A DNA stretch of 64,000 nucleotides from contig JACKQL020000101.1 of assembly GCA_018296165.2 (NCBI GenBank), positions 1 through 64,000 on the forward strand, given 5' to 3'. Origin of the DNA: Termitomyces sp. T153. Lineage: Eukaryota > Basidiomycota > Agaricomycetes > Agaricales > Lyophyllaceae. The position numbers were made by a program, and so were the translations under genes. A model generated the notes under the pieces. That model ran no database searches, was not told the origin of the DNA, and worked only from the letters and a program-made list of their open reading frames with translations. The first letter of the stretch is position 1; each line of letters opens with the position of its first letter. Positions 1 through 10,900 of this stretch are shown piece after piece.

Positions 1-1140
1 TCAATCCGACATAGATTGTGACCATGCGACCAAAATGTCGAAATTTTCAATTCTGACACAGCGCTTGAGATCCGCCAAAGCAACTTCTTTGATCGGTAAA
101 CGCCGTTGATTTGGAACAGTCCTGACATATCTTTTGACTGTTTTCTGTGTTGACACCTGACTACACCTCGATGTCCATTATTTCTAGGCCCAGCAAGCAT
201 AAAATCAAGTTAAGGCTGGATTATTCACTGTGAAACTTTGTTTCAATCTGTCTTCAGTTCAGTTTGCTGACATGTCCCCTTGCAAAAAATATGCTGACAA
301 GCCTCATTGAGAGCTTACATCGACAGACAGTATTAGTGACAAAGTTTGCAATAATATATTATCCTATTCCTCAGTAGCGACAATGAAGTGGATCATAAGG
401 ACTTCAGGATTGAGTTGATTATAATGAATGGATGGTATTAGGAAAGGATAAACTTAAAACAACATTAGTACATAGGAATAGTAAATGTATGTGCTCAATA
501 CAGTCAAAACTATGTCTCTTTGCAAGCTTTTTACAACCTATCAAGAGCTTGGCCTGAGTGTTGCTATTGATGACAATCAAAAGAAGCTGCTTAATGATGT
601 GGGCAGACTGGGTACCTAAGTGCTCGAGGACCTGTGACATACCAGATAATTTGACAACTTGTAATTTCAACTTGTTCAATGTCCTATCCATCATATCCAC
701 ATATATTAACTCTCTTGTATACTATTTCAAGCAAAAAAAGAGGACTTGTCAAGGCTGTTGAGGTTGCAAAGTTGAAGTTGCTCCAAGGATGCTCTTCATA
801 ATGGTCCACACACATGTTCAGGACAGGTGAGAAAGCCAAATAAGTGTAGGATAGTCCATCTACACTGAGAGCAAGGGAGAATGCAGAGAGATGACCAGAA
901 GATGGAACCTCACTGCCTTTGGTAAGATCAAGCGACTGTATATGTGTATGTACACAGTATAAAAGATTAGAAAAAAGACAAGAGAGCCCAAAGTTATTGG
1001 TGGCAGATATAAATAAGTAGAAGCAAAAGTGGAAACAAAGCAACTATCTACAGATGGAAATAATGTGTATGTATATAGGAGTCATAATCCCCCTCCCCAC
1101 CCCCAAAAAAACAAGTGTTAGTAAGGAAACAAAATGGAAG
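1..1140. other. Unassigned AT-rich stretch
   Basis: No gene is recognised. The first 130 bases carry several CpG dinucleotides, while the sequence after about 700 has almost none, so an edge between less and more decayed DNA may lie here. Minus-strand open frames at 419-700 and 684-1043 have no motif I recognise. They could be remnants of the element whose integrase lies just to the right, or of an older gene. Confidence 0.4.
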
Positions 1141-1171
1141 AGAATCATGTCAGTATTTTAAAAGAAATTGT

Positions 1172-2460
1172 TCACACAGGTGCATCACAAACCCAGTGGG
1201 AAAAGCTACCAGTGGCAGGGACATGGAGAAAAAGAACAGCTTCAGCTGACCCTTGACCAATTCCTGCCAACCAGATGTCCAGTGCTTTGTTGTTTTCCAT
1301 TTCTTGACTGGACTTCCACTCATTGTGTTCTGGACCATATCCTTGGAAATGTACTAGGTATTTCCAACCCTGACCTCTCCTGTATGAGTCTACAATTTTG
1401 TCCACAAGATGTTTCCTGGCTCCTGTATTGAGAGCAAGTACTAGCCCTAGTTCAAACTTACAGCTCCATGTCATTCTCATTGTAAAACTTTAATTTTGAA
1501 GTATGAAATAGCCTGTATGCCTCTGTATCACTCAGCTGAAACACAGTCACATTTTATGTCATTGGACAGATGTCCATAATTTTGAAAGGCCCATTGTAAT
1601 GTGGCATTAACTTTGCCACACATTTTTTGACCCTCTTTCTTGTACTACTTTCAACTACCCTCTGTACCCAACCAAAACCAGAACATCATCTCCTTGCTCT
1701 TATTAGCTTGAATTGATCATTAAATTTTTGCCTGTAACATGTTGTCATGAGCAGCAGCCATATTCAACTCAAGCCTCTTCACAATATCTGTGCCATCTGT
1801 TCCTCTGGCACATCTGTCACTGGTTTACCAGTTGCAGAATAATCCTCAGGCTCCTCCTCATCCACAATTGAAATGGTGAGAAACCTTTTATCTTAATCAT
1901 TGTATTCATTATATCAAGATAAATACATCATAATGCTCTTGAATATCTCTCTGATTTGAATCCACATGAAATGCAATGCCTGGACAATTTTCTTATTTGA
2001 CCACTTCACTAGTACCATCTGTTTTAGAATGATAAGCTGTTTCAGTGGCAAGCCATTTTTGCAATATTAGTTCTCAAAAAGCACAATTCAGCCAATTGTG
2101 GTGTAGTGATATTGGTGCACATCAGCATGATACAAATATTGGAATGTAACCCATCTGTAATAGACAAAATGCAGTTAAAACCACCATCTTCTGGTAGAGG
2201 ACCCATAAAATCACTAGCCATTGACTCTCCCTGCACATTAGGCACAGGTAATGAATGCAGCAGGCCTATTGGCTTTGTCATTGAGCTTTTATACCACTGG
2301 CACTCAGGACATGCAGAAATGTATCCCAATTTCAGTTCTTGCCCCATCTTTGGCCAATAAAATGACTGACTCAAGGCCATATAAGCCTTTTCAAACCCAA
2401 TATAGGCTAATAAATCATGGGTTTTCAAAATATCCTTTCCCTTATAACTTCCACATCATC
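1172..2460 (-). pseudogene. Decayed Ty3/gypsy integrase and chromodomain (element L)
   Basis: Integrase inserts retroelement cDNA into chromosomes; a C-terminal chromodomain directs it to chromatin marks. Reading leftwards from about 2430, the H2C2 zinc-binding region is visible (HDLLAYIGF, then YWPKM and CPECQ), followed by the start of the catalytic core with the first Asp in ASDFMGPLPEDGGFN. The middle of the core is missing: the frame passes from NGLP straight to a KTDGTSE-like segment, so the second catalytic Asp is lost. A later FHTSKLKFYNEND segment is the usual linker before the chromodomain, which is seen as YLVHFQGYGPEHNEW near 1290-1400. Many TGA and TAG codons sit where CGA or CAG/CAA would fit. 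It is dead. This lineage differs from the main family of the window. Confidence 0.8.
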
Positions 2461-3030
2461 AAATGTGAGCTTGTAAACCACAACCCATCCTTTTCCATTG
2501 GATAAGTCATTCCATGTCAGCCAAGATCAGATTTTTGCACCCAAGATCAGCCTTGTATCCTATTGTAATGTCCTTCACCAATGCCTCATTAATCCATCAC
2601 TGATACATTCACTGCAGTCACCATATTTTTCAATGGAATCTGTCTCAGCCAGCTTAAATATGATTGTAAATGAAGATTCTGATCTTACCTATCAGAAGAC
2701 TAGCTCTTCCAACTGTTTTCCTGATCTCTCTCTCCACCAAACCATGCCATACTCCTACCATCAGGACTCCTTGGCCAGGGCTATCTGGTCAGTATCACTG
2801 TGGCCCTGTCATATGCCTTGGGGTGTCAAATTCCCTACTTGGGTCAGAGCTCAGACTTGAAATGTTTCTCTATGTTTTTCTTCAGTAAATTTTTGGAAAC
2901 CTGACAAGGAAATTCTTACATTTGTTCTCTTTGGATCTCTCTTCCAGGTGAGTAGTTATCACCCTAGAAACTTCTGTAGACTCTGGTAGCTGCTCTGGTT
3001 TCATAGGCATCCCTTGAGGAGCCCATTGGT
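2461..3030. other. Upstream part of element L, unresolved
   Basis: The minus strand continues from the integrase with scattered open pieces, and the short motif VIREGYF occurs near 2440, as expected just before the zinc-binding region. No RT or RNase H motif could be recognised. Stop codons are frequent. Confidence 0.35.
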
Positions 3031-3042
3031 ACAATCATTCAT

Positions 3043-3892
3043 GGGGTGTGGTGGCTCAGCTGGCACCATCACATCCCAAAGTGGATCACATGATTTGTGA
3101 GTGCAAGGTCAGGGTTTTGACTCTGACTGAGTGTGCCTGTGTGGAAAACAGCTTAGACACCATGTGGGTTATTTCAATGCTGCCAGGGAGCCACTGCCTA
3201 TCCACATGCTCTTAGGAAGGCTTTGTTGGTCAGGCCACTAGGATAAGATTATCTGATACCATTTAGCATGTGGGCACAAAGGTGCAATGCCACCACTGAT
3301 CTCATGTCTGGACAGAAAAGAAAAGGGTTCCCCAGTACAGTGAATAGGGAGGGGTGAAAATGTAGCCCCATCAAATCTGTCAGGCCATAGTATGGGTAGG
3401 TCCAAGAAAAGGGAAGTGTCAAGACACATCAGTGCCTGGTTGCCAAAGTATCATGTGAACCCCACCTGGTCATCCAACCTTCAGGTGGTTTGGCAAATAC
3501 TGAAACAGTAATGTCAAGAAACTGGGTGTAGAAGTGCCTGGCACCATGCCAACCAAAAGTGTAGGGTCTGGGATCAGGGATGGTCATGACCCATGCTGGG
3601 TGGGTGAGCTGGCCTAGCAAGCATTGCAGAGTGTTGAAGCAGGTATTAGTAGGGATGGCATGTTAATGGCAGATGGTATAGGATCTACTGTGAGGGCTGT
3701 ATGAACTTGGAATGGATCAAACTGTAGTAAAGTAGTTATGGAGTGTAACCAGCAGGCTTGAAATGGGCTTCAGACCAGAGTACCTTAGGAGTGTCTGTAA
3801 ATCACACCTGTACATACTGTGGGGACTAACATAGGGCATTGCTCCAACTGGTCTTTGAAATAGTAAATGGAATTTTTTTGTGAAAAAAAAAA
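3043..3892 (+). mobile_element. tRNA-headed SINE-like retroposon, copy 1
   Basis: The element starts with a tRNA-like head: an A-box-like TGGCTCAGCTGG at about 3052 and a B-box-like GGTTTTGACTC at about 3113, which are internal RNA polymerase III promoter elements. It ends in an A-rich tail (3880-3892). It is flanked by a perfect 12-bp direct repeat ACAATCATTCAT at 3031-3042 and 3893-3904, the footprint of LINE-type target-primed insertion. A second copy lies at 46869-47871 on the other strand; the two are recognisably alike over most of their length. No coding frame is apparent. At 850 bp it is long for a SINE. Confidence 0.82.
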
Positions 3893-3904
3893 ACAATCAT
3901 TCAT

Positions 3905-4097
3905 AATGCAAGGACAAATGAGATATCCCTGTCATCCCACTAGTATGTGCAGCAAGGGCTTTGCTGCTAACAAAGACTGCATTGGTCATAGGAGACCAAT
4001 AGTAGTTGGGGTGCAACATACCCCAGAAGTCATTGTGGCACTCATAGTGCCCACACATCAGCATAGTCTTCCAGCCATCTGGAAGGTGGCCAGGCAC
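3905..4097 (-). pseudogene. Unrecognised decayed coding fragment
   Basis: A minus-strand frame is open across 3897-4097 and, if the solo LTR at 4098-5157 and one copy of its duplication are ignored, stays in frame into the sequence beyond 5158. The SINE-like copy and the solo LTR therefore both sit in one older sequence. Visible residues include CGHYECHNDFWGM and YYWSPMTNAVF. I do not recognise the family. Confidence 0.4.
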
Positions 4098-5157
4098 TGT
4101 CAGGTTCTGCTGACTATGGGGGCTCAGCTACACTGGGCGAGTCCTTACTAGGCAGACGCAATGCCCTGTGCTTATAACCTAGCGCTCCAGAGTTGGTGTG
4201 GAGTGGAGGGACTTGCAAGGGGAAGCCAATGGGAGTGGTCTGAGCAAGTCTAGAGTAGTCCAGGGAAGTCTAAGACCAAGTATATTAGGTGTTGGGCCTG
4301 GGTGGGTGTCAGGAACAAGTTTGTAGGCACACAAGTAGATTGCAAGGCAAGTGGAGGCTTTGCAAGTGATGGAGGTGGAGCTGGAGTTTGATGGGGGATC
4401 AATCAAGACTTAATGGGTTCTGGGGCTGAGCAAAGAGTGAGGTCTGGAGTTGTTGTAAGAATGTTTGGGGGTTGTAGCACATGTGTGGAGTTTGTACTGA
4501 TGTCAGAGTCAAAAAGGACTTAAAAAAACAAAGGAAATAGAGACAATCAAGATGAGATGGAGGTGAGATGAGATGAGACTGAGAAAAGAGATAGATTTGA
4601 GACTACAAATAGAAATAGAGACAGAAAGAGACATGAGACACAAGTAACCACTTAATGCAATATCAAGACTAGAGTATGAGGTGCTACTCTACAGATTATA
4701 TACTGACTACTGCAGAGCTCTGGGGGGCAGTGGGTGTGGCAGTGGGGCTTGACAGAGCCATGCAGAGTCAACAGGTATTGGTTGCAATCGAGGGGTGGGC
4801 CACAGCAATATTCTGATGGGATTGGTTGGGGACACGGTTGCTCCAGGGTCATCATGATGCTTTGGAGGGGGTCAGGTGAGCCAGGGTGGTGAGCCAGAGA
4901 CACACGATGGGGTCAGGAACAGTGGGGGAGGGTTCTAGGGGCTCAGGAGAGTCAAGAAAAGCGTCAATGGCTGTGGAGAAGGTTGTTGGAGTTAGCCAGA
5001 GGGCCGTCAGAGTTTGCTAGAGAAGCATCAGAGTTACCTGGGGTGGCTGTGGAGGGTGTTCGATAGTTGGGGGTTTTGACAAGGCATTGGGGGAGGGACT
5101 CTGGGGAAGCGAGCGGGCTGGGAACAATGTTGGGGGTCTAGGGAGTGGGTCATGACA
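4098..5157 (-). mobile_element. Solo LTR of the main gypsy family
   Basis: On the plus strand it begins TGTCAGGTTCTGCTGAC and ends GGGTCATGACA, the same termini as the LTRs of G and A in reverse orientation. A perfect 5-bp duplication GGCAC flanks it (4093-4097 and 5158-5162). On the minus strand the TATA box (4696-4702) and the AGTCTTGATATT start motif (4659-4670) are 32 bp apart. No internal sequence remains, so it is the product of LTR-LTR recombination. Confidence 0.93.
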
Positions 5158-5867
5158 GGCACCATGTCATTCAATTGTTTGAGGTCCATCTTGGAGCTCT
5201 CAGCATCAATGGCTAATAGCCAGTAGGTGTTACCATTATGTTTCTTGCAACAATGTGCAACATTGTTGTTACTTTACATTGTTGTCATCAAACTTGTTCT
5301 CCAACATTTGTCTCTTGGACAGGGAAAAATTATCCTTGCCATTGCTCCTTGAGTCTTACCTGATGTTGCCCTTAAAACTATAGTATCCATAATTACATAA
5401 GGCAACACCTTACTTCATACTTTGTAGTCTAGAATCATGAATTTCACTTATGACATGTGAATCATAAGCTGTGTGAACCATCTAAGGCCTCAACACAACA
5501 GCATTTAGCTGCAAAAGTAGCTAAACATATAGTGATCCAATGATTGCTAGGAAATGGGATCATTTCAACTGACTCTGTCAATTTCATGGAACTTTACATG
5601 ATCTTTCTGGTGCTGGAGGTAGTTGACTACCTGCAGTCAAAGAAGTTGTGAGGATTTCAAGCATCCTTGGCTGTGCCATCACTATTTCTGGGGGTTGCTC
5701 TGTTGCCCCCACCATTGCCAATTTTGACCACTATGACATGATTGTAGAGACACTATTCATGAGGACACATAATGTCCTCCTAGACTTCCAGAATGACTAG
5801 GTGGTCATTAACAGAGTAGCTACTCCCACTTAGCAATTGGAGCTAGAGGATATGGATGGCTACCTAC
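5158..5867. other. Stretch without recognisable gene
   Basis: CpG-poor sequence continuing the locus hit by the solo LTR. A minus-strand frame at 5158-5280 (AIDAESSKMDLKQLN) joins the fragment at 3905-4097. The rest shows only short open pieces. Confidence 0.35.
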
Positions 5868-6330
5868 TGTTAGGTCCAGCTGACCCAGGGAGCTCTCTTA
5901 CTGTTGAGCAAGAAAACTACTAGTCAGAGAACTACAATGACTAAGAGAACTTATGGAGTGTTGGAGTTAAACAAGGATTAAATGAATAGTCCAGGAGCTT
6001 GGAAGTGGTGGGAATGGGAATTCCAGAGTTGAACAGATGTTGAACAGATGTTCTGGAAGTCTGGGGCTGGCAAGAATGCTAAGTCCAGAGATGGATGGGT
6101 TGGAGGATTTAGGAGTTGAGCTGGAGTTTTGTTAGAAGTCGGAATAAGCAATTAGATCATGATTTAGAGTTATAGGTGTAGTTGGAGATAAGTGCTGGAA
6201 AACAGATAAGGCCAGGAGACAGATAGTGCCAGTAAACCAAAGGCTGGGAGATGTATGTATGCTCAAGGCAATATCAAGACTACTGTACTGACTATGGTGA
6301 GACTGTATTTGTAGGACATGGTTCAAGTTT
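5868..6330 (-). mobile_element. Diverged LTR fragment of the main family
   Basis: It starts TGTTAGGTCCAGCTGACCC, close to the TGTCAGGTTCCGCTGACCC terminus of the better LTRs, and contains AATATCAAGACT near 6270, the conserved start motif on the minus strand. Beyond about 6300 the similarity fades. It could be the 3' LTR of the decayed minus-strand element E (13.7-18 kb), but no target duplication supports that. Confidence 0.55.
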
Positions 6331-7035
6331 TGGAGTGGTTTGGGATGTGAGGTGGGAGTGCAGGACAGATTGCCAGGTCTAGAGTGTACTCCAAGACTTG
6401 TTGTGGGGCAGCATTGCTATGACAAGGTTTGGCAGTGCTGCCAGATTTTGGGCAAGTGCAGACCAGGTGCAAAAGTTCTGCAGAGTAAGTTTGGGATTTC
6501 CACCTTGACAAGAAAGGTCATTGATGTGGATTTGATGGGCTGATGGGAAGGTTGACAGTGGTTTTGATGGCAGGGCAGATTCGGTTGATTGGGCTGGTTC
6601 TTTGGAGAATGTAGCCAGAAGTTGAGTGGAGAGGGGTAGGGGCCATGGAGGATTGTGACAGTCATTGTTTCTTCTAGAAAGTTCATTGGAGTTGTTTGAT
6701 GTTGAGTTTACCAAGTTCCTGCTACAGAGGCTGGGTTTTGAATTGGGGAGTAAGAGGGGGTCTGTCAGGGCAGGGTCAAGTTCTAGGGAGGCAGGGCCTA
6801 GTTGTCTAGAAATGGTAGTCTACAGTGAGCATCATGCCAATTCTCCACTCCCCCCCCCCCAGGCCCAAACATTTATTGAAACATTTATGTGTGGCATCCC
6901 CCTTCCCCCCTCCCTTCTCCCACATTTTTTCCAATATTTCCTGGCCTTTAAACACCAGGTTTCTAGTAGAGAGCACACAGCTCCATTGGCAGCTTGAGGT
7001 TCTCTAGAGCTAGGCAATGCAGCTCCAGGAGCAAG
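6331..7035. other. Unassigned stretch
   Basis: Open minus-strand pieces (6379-6714) are rich in Ser, Pro and Asn and show no domain. A homopolymer C run and CCCCTTCCCCCC-type low complexity lie at 6850-6915. Confidence 0.3.
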
Positions 7036-7039
7036 ACTG

Positions 7040-7475
7040 GGAGCTGGCACATGAACTTTAGACATAATTGAGTTTTTACAGGAGTTGGAAAGGGTGACAG
7101 AAGATCATACAAAGCAGCTAGCAGAATGCCAATGGCCTGTTTGATATGCAGTCACTGGAAGCCATTTGTTAGTGGGCCCTGGCCAAGAAAAGGCAGCAGG
7201 GGATACAAGTCTATCTGGCAAACTTCTAGGAGATCAGAGTCCAGGCTATTCTGGGGGCTCGAGATGAGGAGCAGGTCAACTGAGAGGGGGGCTCACAGGA
7301 GGACATGGTATGAGAGTGAGTGGCAGTGCAGGCACAGGGCTGGGAGTCCCATGACTTGGAGAATCTGGCAGAGGTGGCCTGGCAGTATGAATAGCTTGTC
7401 AATTAAGTATCAGAGCTCCAGATCCAGTCTCTGAGTGAGTCAGAGCCTTTCTCTGGAGATGAGAAATACTGACTG
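7040..7475 (+). pseudogene. Decayed Glu/Gln-rich coding sequence, unknown
   Basis: Plus-strand frames with coiled-coil-like composition can be followed (LQELERVTEDHTKQLAE, then after a frame change GARDEEQVN, ESHDLENLAEVAWQYE and SELQIQSLSESEPFSGDE), interrupted by TGA/TAG where Arg or Gln codons would fit. The composition is like that of the coiled-coil proteins on the opposite strand of the retroelements, but I cannot align it with them. Confidence 0.4.
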
Positions 7476-7985
7476 CAGTATAATGTTTCCAACATCACCA
7501 AACTTTTCTAGACAAGGTGTCCTCAGCTAGTGTGTTCTTTTAGGATGGGCTCCACCTAATCTGCTCCAAGTATCAACTCTCTACATAGGTCAGGGCTGGC
7601 CTGTACCATCTGGATCATTTCTAGGAGGGCATTAGACATTATTGTTGGCTCAGAATGTGGCCCTGGATCAGCAAGCCTCCAATGTCATTGGTCTATTGCC
7701 AACCCAAGTGGACATGTTATGAGAGCTTTGTCTAGACATTTTGCATTTGTTTGGGTGTAGTTGGACACCTTAGAGCCCCCTCCAGCCTTGGTCAATATAA
7801 CAAAACCATGGGGGAGTGAGCTCCAAGTGATTGATTTGATGGAGGGTGGTGATGAGTTGTGGGATGTGTAGGTTTAGAGACATCTCAGCCAAAAATGTAC
7901 ATACCACTGTTTACTACTTCTTGCTCTCTTGTGCCCTGAGAGATAAGTTTGAATCAGATCAGGCAAATCAGAGATGACAGGAGAA
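7476..7985. other. Stretch without recognisable gene
   Basis: CpG-poor sequence with no long open frame, repeat or LTR terminus that I can identify. Confidence 0.3.
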
Positions 7986-7993
7986 GCATTGGG

Positions 7994-8240
7994 AATGTCA
8001 GGGAGAGTGATGGCATCAAGGTGTTCTGGATGTTGGAGAAAGTGTTAGGGATGTCAGGGTAGATGATAGCATCAAGGCATTAGGAGTGTTGGAGGAGTGC
8101 TGGGAATGTTGGAGAAGTGATGGCATCAAAGTGTCAGGGGTATTGGAGGAGTGTTGGGAAGATTGGAGAAGTAATGGCATCAAGAGAGTTGGAGATATTG
8201 GAAGGAAATACTGAAGATGTCTAGGGAGTAATGGCATTGT
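7994..8240 (+). repeat. Imperfect minisatellite, unit about 55-60 bp
   Basis: Four to five diverged units each begin with a G-T/A-ATGGCATCAA-like word and continue with GTGTTGGGAA-like and TTGGAGAA-like words. Unit starts are near 8010, 8065, 8118, 8175 and 8228. Confidence 0.65.
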
Positions 8241-8365
8241 TGGTGCAGAAGAGTAGATATGATGTATGGGAGGCTTAGAGACCAGTGAATGAATCAGAGG
8301 CTCAGGGGGGAGAATGATAGTATTGTAGGGGTGAGGTGTTAATAAGTCAATTGAGAAGCAGGATG

Positions 8366-8406
8366 ACCTGGGGAGAGGTCCAGAGGTGTGGGAGTGGGTC
8401 ATGACA
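8366..8406 (-). mobile_element. LTR terminus
   Basis: The sequence ends GTGGGAGTGGGTCATGACA, matching the terminus of the main LTR family. It marks the edge of an LTR remnant whose other end may be the piece starting at 5868, with foreign DNA between. Confidence 0.5.
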
Positions 8407-8574
8407 GGAGCTTTCCTTGGCCCTGATGGTCTTTTGCAATGCCTACTCTAGCCTAGCAACCCCCTTCCTAACAATAGCAACAACTCTGTGTATGAGGACT
8501 GGATCAATTGCTTGCATGGCTTCATTCACCAAGTCTAGCTGCTGCTGCCCCTCCTTTGCCAAGTATCTTCAGCT
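8407..8574 (+). other. Left flank of element F integrase
   Basis: CpG-free sequence with two TAGCAAC words (8454 and 8475). A short plus frame is open but shows no known motif. It may be the remnant of the region between RNase H and integrase. Confidence 0.35.
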
Positions 8575-10146
8575 TTGCAACAACTACCCCCTCTTCTTGA
8601 GTTCCAGACTCTCCAGCCCTTAGCAACATTTGTTAGCAATGACAGTGATGACTCAGCCCCACAACTAACAAACAGCAATGACAGCTTGCCTCTATGTGAT
8701 GATGGCACCATCACTTATAGCAATGTACCCCATGATGCTAAGGCTATTGTTAGTGATGCATACATGTTTTTGGTTGAGAAATGGCTTAACAGCCTCATCA
8801 GACCAGAAGGCCTTAGCAACACCAAATATGCCACCTTCATTTGCTATGCATTGATGTTCTTTATTGCTGGCAGCAAGCTTTGGTGACAAAACAGAGATGG
8901 CATCCACAAGCTTTTTATTCCAACTGACTGCCACTTATGCATTTTGAAAGCTATGCATGACAACTTGGGACATAGAAGAGGCTTTTTTGCTACTTGCTCA
9001 GCTCTCTTAGAACAATTTTGGTGGCCTAAAGTTAGTACTGATCTTGTGTGGTACATTTGTACTTGCCACCTCTGTCAAATCCACCAGATGACTAAAGTCT
9101 TCATTCTGCCAACTGTCACTATGCCAGCACCCTTGTTCAGCAAGATATACATTGACACTATGTTTATGCCACCATCCAATAAGTTCAAGTATATTATCCA
9201 AGGACACTGTTTGCTGACTCATTATCCTGAGTTCCACATACTTGCTGGAGAGGAGTTCTGCATGCTTGCTAGAGAGAACACTGAAGCCATTGCCAAGTGG
9301 TTATATGAAGACATCATCTGCTGCTGGGGAGCTCTTAGTGAAATTGTTACCAACAATGGGCCTCTGATCCTAAAAGCCATTGCCTACTTAGCAAAGAAGC
9401 ACAACTTGCATCACATTCAGATCTTAGGTTACAACAAGTGCACTAATAGTATAGTTGAGCAGCCTCACTTTGATGTTCACCAAGCTCTCTTCAAAGCTGT
9501 TGACAGTGATCAGTCTAGGTGGAGTACAGCTACTTACTTGGTCTTTTGGTCAGAACATGTTACAGTTTGCAAGCAAATGGGTTGCTCCCCTTATTACATG
9601 ATGACTGGTACCCACCCTCTTCTGCCAGCTGACATAGTTAAAGTGATATACTTGCAACTGCTACCAAACTCATTTTTGTCAACAACAGACATCATAGCCC
9701 ACCAAACAATCAATCTTCAATGTTGCCAAGAGGACCTTGACTGCCTTCACAAAAATGTTCTTAGTGCATGTCACTTAGCCACCATTTGCTTTGAAGCAGA
9801 ACATGCTGCTACAATTTGCAATTCCAACTTCCAAGCTGGTGACTTCATATTGATGAGGAATACTAGAATTGAAGTAATGCACAACAAAAAGATGAGGCCT
9901 TGATACTTAAGCTCTTTGGTGGTAATCTCTTGCAACTGTGGCAGTGCTTACATTCTTTGTGAACTAGATGGTTTGATGCTGCATTCCCCCATAGCAGCCT
10001 TTTGTTTGGTCCCTTATTTCACTAGAGAACACATATTAGTGCTTAGCAATGCATTCGACATTGATACCTCTTGCCTCCATGAACTAGAGAAAACTGATCT
10101 TGTAGACAATAATGACACTGGCAACAATGCTAGTGAACAAAACTAA
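8575..10146 (+). pseudogene. Ty3/gypsy-type integrase of element F
   Basis: One reading frame covers about 520 codons, broken by two TGA codons (8884 and 9901) at places where CGA (Arg) fits the flanking protein. Visible in order: H2C2 zinc-binding region (HDNLGHRRGFF ... CTCHLCQ), catalytic core with first Asp in KIYIDTMFMP, second position changed to Asn (IVTNNGPLI, usually TDNG), Glu in NSIVEQPHFD, then a C-terminal region with FQAGDFILMRNTRIE and KMRP-YL followed by AYILCELDG. CpG is nearly absent, so the copy is old and heavily deaminated. No RT or gag of this element remains. It belongs to a different gypsy lineage from G and A. Downstream on the other strand lies a spliced Cys-cluster gene. 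Confidence 0.85.
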
Positions 10147-10900
10147 AAACAGCATTTGCTAAGCCTTAGCAACCTTTCCTGACTTTGCATTTCATCTCAC
10201 ATATATCCTCTACTAGTTATTTAGAAAAACCATCAAATACCTTACAAAAACATTAAGTCTTTTTGTTAAGCTACTCTTTTCTCATGTTACAATTGTTTAA
10301 AAGTTCTTCACAGACATTTTCATTACTATCTTCTTGATTTTGATGTTGCACTAGCTGTTTGTTGCTAGCACTCAGCATGCCTCTGGGAGTTTTCATGCCA
10401 TGATGATTTATTGAGTGTTTTCCCCATTTTTGCTAGTGTCAAGCAATTGTTGCTAGTGCATAACAACACATTTACCTTTGCTTATACTCTTGTCTTGGAT
10501 CTCATCTTTCTGTCTTCCTCTGAGCTTCAACAATATAGTTACATTTTCTTGGGCCCCTTAGGGGGCCAGTCTACAATGTACAAAAAGAAATATGAAGCTC
10601 CTTAAGGAGGCTAGTCTGTGTCCATGTAATACTACTAATAAAAATCTATGTACAGGAGGGTGGCTGTCACTAAGCATTAAGGTTGGCATCATTGCTAGGA
10701 ACCTCCTCCATCTCCCCCTCCTCCCAATCCTCCTCACCAACTCCATTTGCCTCCTGCCAAGCTCAAAATGCTTGACAGTTGCTCCAGTATCCTGCCACAG
10801 TTGCCAGCAACCACTTGGTGACAGCAAACCTTGCCCTCACCTCCAACAGCTCCTCCCTTGCTCTCTCTGTCTCCCTCCTAAAGTGCCTCTCCACTCCCAC
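10147..10900. other. Non-coding spacer of element F
   Basis: A/T-rich sequence between the integrase and the convergent minus-strand gene. It holds TAGCAAC words (10167) and pyrimidine-rich stretches. No domain is visible in its open frames. Confidence 0.4.

Noticed and set aside
558..761. Plus-strand frame ending in a Cys-rich tail near the left edge
   Set aside because: Short, overlaps an equally open minus frame, and no conserved copy exists in the window.
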